Below are positions 47,941 through 57,600 of a stretch of 64,000 nt of DNA, one piece after another; position 1 is the stretch's first letter, and every line of letters starts with the position of its first letter. The stretch is from contig JANQQP010000017.1 in NCBI GenBank assembly GCA_028285005.1, forward strand, positions 45,045 to 109,044, written 5' to 3'. The translations under genes and the position numbers were made by a program. Origin of the DNA: Dehalococcoidia bacterium. GTDB taxonomy: Bacteria > Chloroflexota > Dehalococcoidia > Lucifugimonadales > Lucifugimonadaceae. Below the pieces are notes generated by a model. It ran no database searches. It had not been told where the DNA came from and saw only the letters and a program-made list of their open reading frames with translations.

Positions 47941-48948
47941 ATGGAGGAACGGCAGATGACCGTCAAGATCGATGACTCGGACATGCCGAACCTGTTTGCG
48001 AGGGCTGACGAGGAGGCCGTTAGTCGCCAAAGGCGTCATGTAGCTCTACAGATCGTTTACCTTGCAGGAACGGTTGTTGTGGCGTTGCTGGAAGCAATCA
48101 GCCTGGTTGTCGAAAGCAATGAGAGCACCTATTTCGCTATCGGAATTGGCGTGCTCGTCGTCGCTACGGTCGCGTTTCTTTTCGACTACTGGTCGGAGAG
48201 CGCTGGAAAGTGGCAACACTCCCGCCGTGTCGCGGAAACAGCCAAGTCGATGAGCTGGTTGTACGTCATGGGATGGGGAGACTACTCGATCGACGACGAG
48301 CACCAGTCGCGGTCTTTGCTGAGCAGGCGATTGAACCAGACTGTGCAGCTTGAAGAGGCGGAATGGCTGGGTTTCGGTGAGCCTGAGCAGATAGAACTCA
48401 GCGAACCGATGAGTAAGGTACGGGCGTTGGATGATTCGGGGCGATTGGAGGTCTACCGACGCGACCGAATACTTGATCAGCAGCGTTACTTCGCCGACCG
48501 CCACCGGCAGTTGAGACTCAAGTGGCTTGCGATGATGTGGCTAACGGGCGCCTCGCTTTTGGCTGCGCTGATCATCGGAATCGTCGTTCTCGTCTCTGAC
48601 TCAACCGAATTCGGTCTGATAATCCCGCTGCTCGCGGCAGCACCGGCATTCATCGGTTGGTCTGAGGCCCGCCGCTACAAGCAATTTCGAGAAACCTATG
48701 GAGAAACCGCCGGCGCCCTGGTCCGCATCGAGCGCTCAGCCGAGATAAGGCTCGGCTCTTCTCCATCCCGCGACGAGATACTGAGACTGGTCGAAGATAT
48801 CGAACGCACGATCGCAGATGAAAATGTGTCCTGGCTGGCACGCCAGACCGGCGAGTTTGCTGAGGATGTCAGGTTCACCCGCCAGGCGACCGACGAGATC
48901 ATCGAGGAGATACTGGAAAACGCCGAGCGCGAGGAGTCTGCTGAGTGA
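47941..48948 (+). CDS. Hypothetical membrane protein
   Basis: 335-aa ORF with two pairs of TMs; GTGA overlap with the next gene. Confidence 0.7.
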   Translation: MEERQMTVKIDDSDMPNLFARADEEAVSRQRRHVALQIVYLAGTVVVALLEAISLVVESNESTYFAIGIGVLVVATVAFLFDYWSESAGKWQHSRRVAETAKSMSWLYVMGWGDYSIDDEHQSRSLLSRRLNQTVQLEEAEWLGFGEPEQIELSEPMSKVRALDDSGRLEVYRRDRILDQQRYFADRHRQLRLKWLAMMWLTGASLLAALIIGIVVLVSDSTEFGLIIPLLAAAPAFIGWSEARRYKQFRETYGETAGALVRIERSAEIRLGSSPSRDEILRLVEDIERTIADENVSWLARQTGEFAEDVRFTRQATDEIIEEILENAEREESAE

Positions 48949-49427
48949 TCGCTCATCACGAAGTCGTAATCGACTCCAGTATCCAATCAGTGGCCAGCGT
49001 CCTTAGCCGGTTCGACAACTACTTTAAGGCCATAGATCCAGGCGTCGTCTCTATCAAGCCCGTAACCGACGGCGAGGTGCAGGCCGGATCAGTTTTCATC
49101 GAGCGCAGGAAGTTCGGGCCGTTCAGGATTACTCTCTCGGCGCAATACACCGTTTACGACCTGCCGCACCGCATAGCGCACAACTACTTTTCACCCGGCC
49201 TTATCGGCAGCACATCGATGAGACTCGCCGAGGCAGAGGACGGCAAGACTCGCTTCTCCGTAACTACGACGAGTGTTCCGGTCGGTCTCGCCTGGCTTGG
49301 GTTTCCATTCTTCAGCTGGTACGTGAAGCGCCAGGTCAGATCGCGTACCGAGCTGCTCAAGAAGTTGATCGAATCAGGAGACTTGAGACCCGAAGAGGCT
49401 ACGGCGTCGGCTGGTTCCGTCGACTAA
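48945..49427 (+). CDS. SRPBCC-family protein
   Basis: AHHEVVIDSSIQSVASVLSRFDNYFKAIDPGVVSIKPVTDGEVQAGSVFIERRKFGPF; GTG start. Confidence 0.7.
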   Translation: MIAHHEVVIDSSIQSVASVLSRFDNYFKAIDPGVVSIKPVTDGEVQAGSVFIERRKFGPFRITLSAQYTVYDLPHRIAHNYFSPGLIGSTSMRLAEAEDGKTRFSVTTTSVPVGLAWLGFPFFSWYVKRQVRSRTELLKKLIESGDLRPEEATASAGSVD

Positions 49428-51244
49428 TCCCACCTGCGGCGACTTTCGAAATCACGCAGACGCGCTGCGGTGGCGCCTGGGGTTGACTTGATCAACATCT
49501 CATCCAGCAGCGGCTCGCTAACCGTCGACATTATGCTTCTGAGCGGACTCCAGAAGAAGCTCCCCGCTGCGTCCTCGAAGTCCATCATCCAGGGGAACCC
49601 GGCTTCGAATCGCTCCTGGTCCCACTTCTTGATCCGGTTGAAAAGCCACGGCTCGCTCAGTGGGTAGATCTCGCAGCTGAACCGCTCTCTATGGTCGAAG
49701 GCGAGCACGGCGTTTACCGCCCTTTTCGCAGCTTCGTTAGCGGCCTCCATCGTCGCGAGATCAGTGTTCGTCCTCACGAAATCTGAGGCAAGGTAGAAGT
49801 TGAATATGCGTGTGTACGCGTTTGGCCGCAGGCTCCATGTGTTCTTAGAGTTCACCAGTAGCGGCGAAGCGTTCGTGGTCTCAGCGCCACCTGCCCGTTC
49901 AGCGTCGCCGGGGATGTTCAGTGCGGGGTCGATCGCGTAGCCAATGACGTCGGACCATTCGACGTTTGTCTCGCCATCGCCGTTATATGCGACCTCCATG
50001 TTTTTCCAGACTTCCTCGGCGATCTCCTCGGCGGAGCAGTCCCTCGCCTTCTTCTTGATGAACTTGCCTGTCCGGTTCCAGTCAGAGACGCACACGGAGA
50101 TGATCTCGCGCACGTCATCCCTGCCGTTCAACCATTGAGGCACGTCACCCTTGCGCCACAGGCCGACCTGCATCACAGCGGTGAGCGCCCATGGCGTCTT
50201 CAAGAAGATCGTGTGGCCGCTGAACTTGCGCGGCGGGCGCTTGAGATAGAACTGAACGCCAGTCATCCATTCAGTGTGCTTCTGGAGCGTGCCGAGAGCT
50301 GCGAGAGAAGGATCGATCTTCCGCATGTCATCATTGATCAGCGAATTGATCACTTCAACCGGCACGCATCCAATGAAGTGATCGCCCTTTATCCTCCTCA
50401 GCTTGCCATCGGGGAACCTGACACGGGCGGCCTCAATCAGCTCCGTCTTCTTGTCGACCTCAAAGCCTTCCGCCTGGCAGCCAACGTTGAACTCGACGCC
50501 GAGTCCCTTCAGATATTCAACCCACGGGTCAATCCAAACATCGTTCGTTGGGCCGTTGAGCACATAGTCGGCGCCGTCTACACCCTCGCCAAGTGACATG
50601 TGGCTGAGGAACATCTGGAGGACGATCGTGCCCATCGTCCGCGTGCTGGCCTTCCGAGGATCCGCTGCAACCAGCGGGCGAACAAGCGAGCCGATGGTGT
50701 CTCTGAAGTGCGCGGTCTGATTGGCGGCATCGATGTATTCCCACCAACCGATCTTCTCGTACTCGGCCATGCGTCGAGCATCGCAGGATGCAGCGAACTG
50801 CCAGATCTTCAGGAAGAAATAGAACAGGTCACCCGACGACAGTTGAAGCCCCTCGTTGACCTGTGCGGTGTAATCCTGGAACTCCCCGGGTGTACGCGGG
50901 CGCACCGTGTTCGGAAACTCAGCTGATGCGCCATCGATGCTCGCCATCCATGCATGCGGCACCTCAATCAGGTTGTCGAGCACGCTGCCACCGCCAGGCA
51001 GAGGGATCTCGCTGAACGTGTCGCGAATGTGCCGGTAGAAACCCGGGAACAGTCGGAACCCGTGCTCTGAAGGAAGCCCCTGGACACTCTCCGACGCGTT
51101 GTGCTTGGCCGGGAAGCTACGAGCTTTGCCTCCCGGGACAAGCTCCCTCTCGAAAACTCGCACCGAGTAGTTCCGACGCACCAGTTCATGCGCGGCTGAC
51201 AGGCCCGCTACGCCGCCGCCAATGATTACTACCTCGCTCGCCAT
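49424..51244 (-). CDS. FAD-dependent amine oxidase/phytoene desaturase-like oxidoreductase
   Basis: EVVIIGGGVAGLSAAHELVRRNYSVRVFERELVPGGKARSF; GFRLFPGFYRHIRDTF. Confidence 0.9.
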   Translation of the reverse strand: MASEVVIIGGGVAGLSAAHELVRRNYSVRVFERELVPGGKARSFPAKHNASESVQGLPSEHGFRLFPGFYRHIRDTFSEIPLPGGGSVLDNLIEVPHAWMASIDGASAEFPNTVRPRTPGEFQDYTAQVNEGLQLSSGDLFYFFLKIWQFAASCDARRMAEYEKIGWWEYIDAANQTAHFRDTIGSLVRPLVAADPRKASTRTMGTIVLQMFLSHMSLGEGVDGADYVLNGPTNDVWIDPWVEYLKGLGVEFNVGCQAEGFEVDKKTELIEAARVRFPDGKLRRIKGDHFIGCVPVEVINSLINDDMRKIDPSLAALGTLQKHTEWMTGVQFYLKRPPRKFSGHTIFLKTPWALTAVMQVGLWRKGDVPQWLNGRDDVREIISVCVSDWNRTGKFIKKKARDCSAEEIAEEVWKNMEVAYNGDGETNVEWSDVIGYAIDPALNIPGDAERAGGAETTNASPLLVNSKNTWSLRPNAYTRIFNFYLASDFVRTNTDLATMEAANEAAKRAVNAVLAFDHRERFSCEIYPLSEPWLFNRIKKWDQERFEAGFPWMMDFEDAAGSFFWSPLRSIMSTVSEPLLDEMLIKSTPGATAARLRDFESRRRWD

Positions 51245-51287
51245 AAGCGACCTCCGTATGCGGACTGTCTCGCAACTGGTTGGGTGA

Positions 51288-54200
51288 CTAGGCTGATGCT
51301 TCAGCTAATGACCCGAGATGCTCCTGTGCCTGCGTGGCAATGGAGTCGGAGCCCTGGATCTGGGCGATCCTCAAGGCTGTTTCGAAGTGTTCGCGAGCCT
51401 CCTGGTCGTCACCGTTACGTCGACTCAGCAGCCCTCGCATCAATTCAACTTGAGCTCGATAAGAGGACTCTTCATCAAAGTTGTTGTGAGCAATGATCTC
51501 GTCCGTCAACTCCCGAAAACGGCGCTCCGCCTTCATGGAACCGCGTACGATCGTCGTGAAGTTGCGCAGAACGAAGCCCATCTGCGAAAGGACTCCCATG
51601 CCGTCCTGGTAGCGCGGCACCTTGAACTCAAGATAGGAGTCAGCGAGGAAAAGACGGCCCCAATCCGCAATCGTCTGGTAGTTCTCGGCATCGCGCTCCT
51701 CGACGTAGGTCTCGAGCATGTCGAGGCCAGTGCCCAGATTGCCGTTCGCGATCTCGGTCACTGCGAGGATTGGGCGAAGACCAAGTTCTGCCACGTACGT
51801 CCATCCCTGGTCGATACACTTTTGCTCGATCCGCCGAAGCTCCGCCAGTGCCGCTTTACGGTCGCCAGTCCGAGCCTCGACCGAAGCCAGGGTCAACTCA
51901 CACATCAGCCGGTCCTGCGGGACCACGCAATTCGGCAGGCCGGTATTGGCGGCCTCACGAGCCCGCTCCCACTGCTCCTGGACAATGGCGAGCCATCCAA
52001 TCAGCCATGAGCCGTAGGCTGTTGCACGCCTGTCGCCGTGTTCCTCGCCGTATTCGATGGCCATCTCCGCATACGTCGTAGCCGCCCGGTTGTGACCACG
52101 CTGCAGGTTGTAGAACGAAAGCATCCCCGGAATCGCTATCTCCAGGTAGGGATCAGTCACGTTCCTGGCAAGCGCCAACGCTCGCTCACCGACCTCGTTC
52201 ACCTTCGCCGCCTCGTGGTCGACGTCTGTCGCAAGGTTTCGAACGACGTGGGAGTACAACGCGTATGCCGTCGAGCGTTCATCGTCCTGGGTTGCCGCTA
52301 CGGACTGAATCTGTTCGAGCACGCTGTCCATGGGTTCGAAATCGTTCGTGTGCCAGAGCGCGAACAGGTAGAAATGGAGCGCGATAACAGAGTCTGGAGA
52401 ATCGGACTCTGCTCGAAGCAATTCCACATGCTCGCGGAGAAGCTCTCGCGTTCGGACGAAGTTGCTCTGGTAGTACAGCGTTCTTGCGACTGACGCGAGC
52501 AAGCGAGGGATCCATTGGCGCTCGCGGTCGGCGCCGAGATTCGGAGAAAGATCGAGCGCTTGCTCCAGGGCGGACTGGGCCGGCGGAAGCGCGTAGAGAT
52601 CGAGCCTGCGTTCACCGGAGCGAATCAGGTACTCAACGGCCCGATCGGGCTGGGACGATTCTGTGAAGTGGAGGGCGAGTTCGTCGATGGCCCCCGGCCA
52701 AGAAGTGCCGGTCCGTGACTCGAGTACTTCAGCGATGCGAAGGTGCAGGTCCTGGCGAGGTCCGCTCACCATCTGTTGTTTTAGCGCGTCCTGTAACAAC
52801 GCGTGACGGAACCTGAAAAGGTACTCGCCCGAACTTCTTCGGACCGCAAGCATTCGCTGGTCGACCAGTTGAGCCAGCGCTGTTTCGGCGGCCTCACGAT
52901 CTTCAGCGACGTCATAGATGAGCCACGCTGGAAAATCTCGCTCGATCAATGCCGCGGTCTGCAGAGCCTGCCTCGGCCCTTCAGGAAGCCGGTCCACAGC
53001 GCTCAAGAACGCGGATGCAAGCTCCATCGACCTGCCGGCCGTCAAGCCCGCATCAAACGTAATCGCTGAGGCCGAGTGTTTTATCGCTCCAGACTCCGAC
53101 CACATGCGTACCAGTTCTTCCGCAAGCAGTGGATTATTCCCGGAGTATTTACGTGCAGATTCGGTCAGCTGCTCAGGCAGCCTGTAGGTTTCTAGGTCCA
53201 GCCGGTCCGCGACAATCGAAGATATATCGTCATCCTGTAGCGGCCCCACCTCGATCTCATTGACGAGATTGGTCACCCACTCAGGGCGCAGGACTCCGGC
53301 GCCATTGTGACCATTCCGGTTGGCCGAGAGCCACATGGGCCGATACGTGAAGATCAGCAGCAGGTTTGAAGCAGGAAGCGATCCTGCGATTTCCGCCAGG
53401 AGGCTTTCGCTCGAAAGGCCAGGACCGGGAGCGTCTGAGCTGTCGACCCAGTGCATGTCCTCGATCACGATAGCGATTGGACGTCGCTCAGCGCGCCTCT
53501 TGATGATCGAAATCAGCAGATCACGAGTGGACTCGGCTACCCGGTACTCGGCCGACGGCTCTGCGTCATCGCTCTCAAGTCCAAGGAGACGGCTCATCAA
53601 ACGCAGGTCTTCTTCATCGCCAAGGCCAAGGTCTTCCAGGCTGCTCTGCAGCCGTTCCCGCGTAGTTTCCGAGCTCTCGCCCTCGGTGATGCCGAAGAGG
53701 TTACGAATCACTCTGAGGATGGCGTAAAGCGGAACGGTCGCCGTCTCCTGGCTGCAGCCGACGATCGCCACGTCTACCGGGTCTGGCAGGCCGAGGCTGC
53801 CGTCGCGAATGCGGTCAAGGATTTCGTGAACAAGCCGCGTCTTTCCAATGCCCGGCTCTCCCCAGAGGCCGATGATGGCCGAGGTGTCGGCGGTTCGGCT
53901 AACCAGGTCCAATACATGCTCGATCAGCTCACGCCGTCCGGCCAGGGCTGAAAGGCCGCTGCGGGCTGCGAGATCAAATCGCGACAGTCCCCGAGTCAGA
54001 CCGTTGAGTCTGAAGGCTTGCTCCGGACGGCTTCTCCCTTTGAGCGAGAAAACTCCCAGCTCTTCCGCATCAATCAGACCTTCCATCTTGCGAAAGGTCG
54101 TCTCGCCCACCACCGTCTGTCCCGGACTGGCCAGTTCTCTCAGTCTGGCGGCGACATTGAGCACATCGCCGACTGCTGAGACATTTCCTGAGCCTTCTGC

Positions 54201-54587
54201 GAGGCGGCCAATAATCGCTGGGCCTGAGTTAACCCCAACGCGAATTCGAAACTCTGGCGTCGAGTCTCCGGATCCTGAGTCCAGGCTCTGATGAGCTTCG
54301 ATCGCTGCTTCACAGGCGCGCGCGGGGTCGTCCTCATGTTGGAGCGGGGCGCCGAATATAGCGGTGACGCCGTCACCCTGTTCGGCGATCACCATTCCCT
54401 CGTGCCGAGTCACTATCTCGCGCACCGCGCTATGGAGCTTCACAAGCACCGGCCGAATCTCTTCGTCCCCGCGTGCCTCGGTCAGCCGGGTGAAGTCCGC
54501 CAGGTCTATGTCAAGGACCGTAATCTCCCGCCGCTCAGGAGTCTCGCTGCCCGCTCCCGCCCACGTCGCGCTTCTTGGGTTGCCCAT
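51288..54587 (-). CDS. Class III adenylate/guanylate cyclase domain + AAA ATPase + TPR-rich regulator
   Basis: ITVLDIDLADFTRLTEARG...GDGVTAIFGAPLQHEDDPARACEAA...NVAARLRELASPGQTVV; Walker A GLWGEPGIGKTRLVHEIL; long helical repeats. Confidence 0.92.
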   Translation of the reverse strand: MGNPRSATWAGAGSETPERREITVLDIDLADFTRLTEARGDEEIRPVLVKLHSAVREIVTRHEGMVIAEQGDGVTAIFGAPLQHEDDPARACEAAIEAHQSLDSGSGDSTPEFRIRVGVNSGPAIIGRLAEGSGNVSAVGDVLNVAARLRELASPGQTVVGETTFRKMEGLIDAEELGVFSLKGRSRPEQAFRLNGLTRGLSRFDLAARSGLSALAGRRELIEHVLDLVSRTADTSAIIGLWGEPGIGKTRLVHEILDRIRDGSLGLPDPVDVAIVGCSQETATVPLYAILRVIRNLFGITEGESSETTRERLQSSLEDLGLGDEEDLRLMSRLLGLESDDAEPSAEYRVAESTRDLLISIIKRRAERRPIAIVIEDMHWVDSSDAPGPGLSSESLLAEIAGSLPASNLLLIFTYRPMWLSANRNGHNGAGVLRPEWVTNLVNEIEVGPLQDDDISSIVADRLDLETYRLPEQLTESARKYSGNNPLLAEELVRMWSESGAIKHSASAITFDAGLTAGRSMELASAFLSAVDRLPEGPRQALQTAALIERDFPAWLIYDVAEDREAAETALAQLVDQRMLAVRRSSGEYLFRFRHALLQDALKQQMVSGPRQDLHLRIAEVLESRTGTSWPGAIDELALHFTESSQPDRAVEYLIRSGERRLDLYALPPAQSALEQALDLSPNLGADRERQWIPRLLASVARTLYYQSNFVRTRELLREHVELLRAESDSPDSVIALHFYLFALWHTNDFEPMDSVLEQIQSVAATQDDERSTAYALYSHVVRNLATDVDHEAAKVNEVGERALALARNVTDPYLEIAIPGMLSFYNLQRGHNRAATTYAEMAIEYGEEHGDRRATAYGSWLIGWLAIVQEQWERAREAANTGLPNCVVPQDRLMCELTLASVEARTGDRKAALAELRRIEQKCIDQGWTYVAELGLRPILAVTEIANGNLGTGLDMLETYVEERDAENYQTIADWGRLFLADSYLEFKVPRYQDGMGVLSQMGFVLRNFTTIVRGSMKAERRFRELTDEIIAHNNFDEESSYRAQVELMRGLLSRRNGDDQEAREHFETALRIAQIQGSDSIATQAQEHLGSLAEASA

Positions 54588-54696
54588 GTAGTTAAGCCGT
54601 AGAAACTCGTACTCGCGCCACCGCGTACCGGCGCGAGGCACCGCAGATTACCATAGCGATATGTTCCGCTATGGCCAGCGATCTTGCCGGGTCTCG

Positions 54697-57600
54697 CTAT
54701 GGGACTAGCACAATCTTGCCATTGACGGCGCGGTTATTCGCTTCGATTGCGCCTTCCGTCAATCCACCGATGTTTTCGGAACCGACGAATCTCATCTCCT
54801 CCACACCGTTCGGAATGGGCTTCTCTCCATCTGCAGAGGTGCCAAAGTAGTTGTCGGTCAGCATGTTTCCGGTTGCGCCTTCGCCCTGGATACGGAGACC
54901 GCTGCTGGCGTTGCCAGAGATCACGTTGTCGGAGAGCGTGTTGTCCTTGGATCTGTCGATGAAAACGCCGAAGTTGCAGTTGCCTGAGTCTCCGAACGGA
55001 TCCCCGAGTTGCTCAAACACGTGTCCACAGTTGCCCAGTGCAGTCATGCCGGCAGCGTCCAGTCCGATGTAGTTACCAGAGATCACGGTCAACTCGGTGC
55101 CCGGGCGTAGCTGTATGCCATCGAGTCGATTCGCCGTGATCACGTTGCGGAAACTCTCTCCAACGCCGCCGATCACGTTGCTCGTCGCACCTCCGTCGAT
55201 ATCGATACCGTTGCCATCGTTGCCTATGGCTATCATCCCCGTCTTGTCGGTCCCGATCAGGTTCCCGAAAACGCGGTGCCCCTGCTCTCCGCCCGGGCGC
55301 GTTCCATTTATGACGACCGCCGACCCATCATTGCCAGAGATGACGTTTCCTCCACCCGGCTCTCCATTGCCAACGTCGCCATTTCGTGATGTTTGCAGTG
55401 CCACACCCCCGATGTTCCCGTGGTCTACGGTGCCGCTGGCGTCAAGGCCTATGTAGTTGCCGAGCACCGCAAACCCGAGCGAATCCGTGATGTGAATTCC
55501 CATCAGACCGTTATTCGAAATCACGTTCCGGTCACCCGGGTCCGTCCCGCCGATCGTTAGACCCGGCGTCTCGAGCGTCCTGATGCCCTCCTTGCCGTTA
55601 CCTCCGGCAACGGTGCCATCTCCGTTGAGGCCGATGTGGCTTCCAACGACCGTCACCCTGGACGCGCTCTCGATGTTGATTCCGCGGCCATCGAAGGAGG
55701 TGATTGATAGCCCCCGAACCACAGAGTCCCCGGCGCCGCCTGACACCTGCAAACCGCTAACGTCTGGGCCTGCCAGCGTGCCGTCGATCTCGATCATCAG
55801 CAGCGCTGGCGAGTCCGCCGTCGCCCTTCTGGAGCCCGCCTGAGTGAAGCCGTCGATCACCGTCTCCTGCTCGATCGCAGGCAGGGCTGAGGTTGGTGAG
55901 ATTCTGTGCGGCCCTGGTCCGGCTATGTTGAAACCGATCACGGACCGAGAGATAGTCTGGTTGGCCTCAGTGATCGCCTCTCGAAGGCTGCAATGACTTG
56001 CGTCACACCCGCCGTTGTCAACGTCGTTCAGGGAATTGACCATGAAGTCGATCGGCAGCAGGTCAACCGGTGTGACCCATGTCGCATCTCCTTGGAACGT
56101 CGCGTTGTGACCGCCGGTGATGTCAGGGCTGGTTACAGAACCACCGTTTGCCAGTTCCCACGCCGCTTCCAGTCCGCCGTCCAGCGGTGAGGCCGGAGTC
56201 GTCATGTCTTCCTGGATATGCTGCGCAGTGCGAGTCCGCGACCAAACACGCAGGTCGTGGATAACTCCACTGAACGTGTTTCCTGGGACGATGCCGCCGA
56301 TGATCACATCGATCTGTGGCGCTGGGGCCACGTTACCCTGCGTAATTGTGCCGATCTCATGACCGTCCACGAAGACATGCGTCTTCTGACCGTCGTAAAC
56401 CACCGCAACGTGGGTCAGACGGTCATGTGGCAATATCTCAGTCGTGAAGAAGTTCCTGTTAGGAGGGCTGTCGCGGTGCAGCCATATCCCCTCGTTTCCA
56501 CCGGCCCAGAGAGCGAACTCAGTCCCCACACCCCAGACGAGTTTGGAGATGACTGGCCTCGCCAGCGTGTCGGTGCTTGGCTGCGGCTGAAGCCATGCCT
56601 CTACCGTCCACTTGCTGGTGTTGGCGAAACTGATGCCTGCCGAATCGTCCACCACTAAGTGATCGTCGACGCCGTCGAACAGCAGTCGCAGGCCGGTGTC
56701 CGGCGCCTCCGGGTCATTCATATGACCGATGCACTTGTGGACCGATGAAGCCAGTTGACCGTCCGGGCACGTCACGCCTGTCCAATCAACGTTTGTCAGG
56801 TTCGCGCCCGTCAGCACTGCGCCCGTCAGATCCCGGTCAGTAAGGTCCAGGTCTGAGAGGTTCATGAATGACAGGTTGCATCCGGTCAGGTCCGATCCCG
56901 GCTCTTGCGGGTTGCAAGGCGGTGGCTGGACGATGAACGTCTCCATCGCACTGTTTTCCCCATGCTCGTTAGCAACGGTGAGCGTCATGGTGTATTCACC
57001 ATGAGATGGAACCTTGTGACCGATGCTGGGGATTGAACCACCTGTCACGAACAGCCCATTGGAGTCCACGAGTCTCCAGTCCCACGAGGTTGGATTCCCT
57101 TGCGAGGTATCTGTGAAGCCGATGGTCAGGGGCTGTCCGTCACTCACCGGATTCTGGATGGTGAAGCTTGCGATCGGCTTGAGCGTAGGCAGCTTGAACG
57201 GAAAGCCGCGCTGCTTGTTGTTGGCATCTACTCGCATCACTAACTGGCCGACGTAAGTGTCCAGGTCAGGCGGTATCGGTGATCCCTGGCTACCCGATCG
57301 ATTGAAGAATGCGTCGATAGTCAGGTAGTAGTCCTGTGTCAGCGGAATCGGGTCTGGCGTGAACGAGAACGTGCGAGTTGTGTTCGAGGCCTCGTTGTAC
57401 GTTTCGCCTTCCAAGAACCTTGCAGTGTCCTCATCGTAAGTCGTGACTCGAATCCTGTAGAAATCCGCTCCCTCAACCGCATCCCAGCTGAAGGTCAACT
57501 CGCCCTGCTCAAGCTCCATCGAGTCTTCGATCCGAGGCACTTCGAATGGGCCTGATGGTCCGGGCGCAGAGTCGATCGGAGAACTCAGTCTGATGATGGC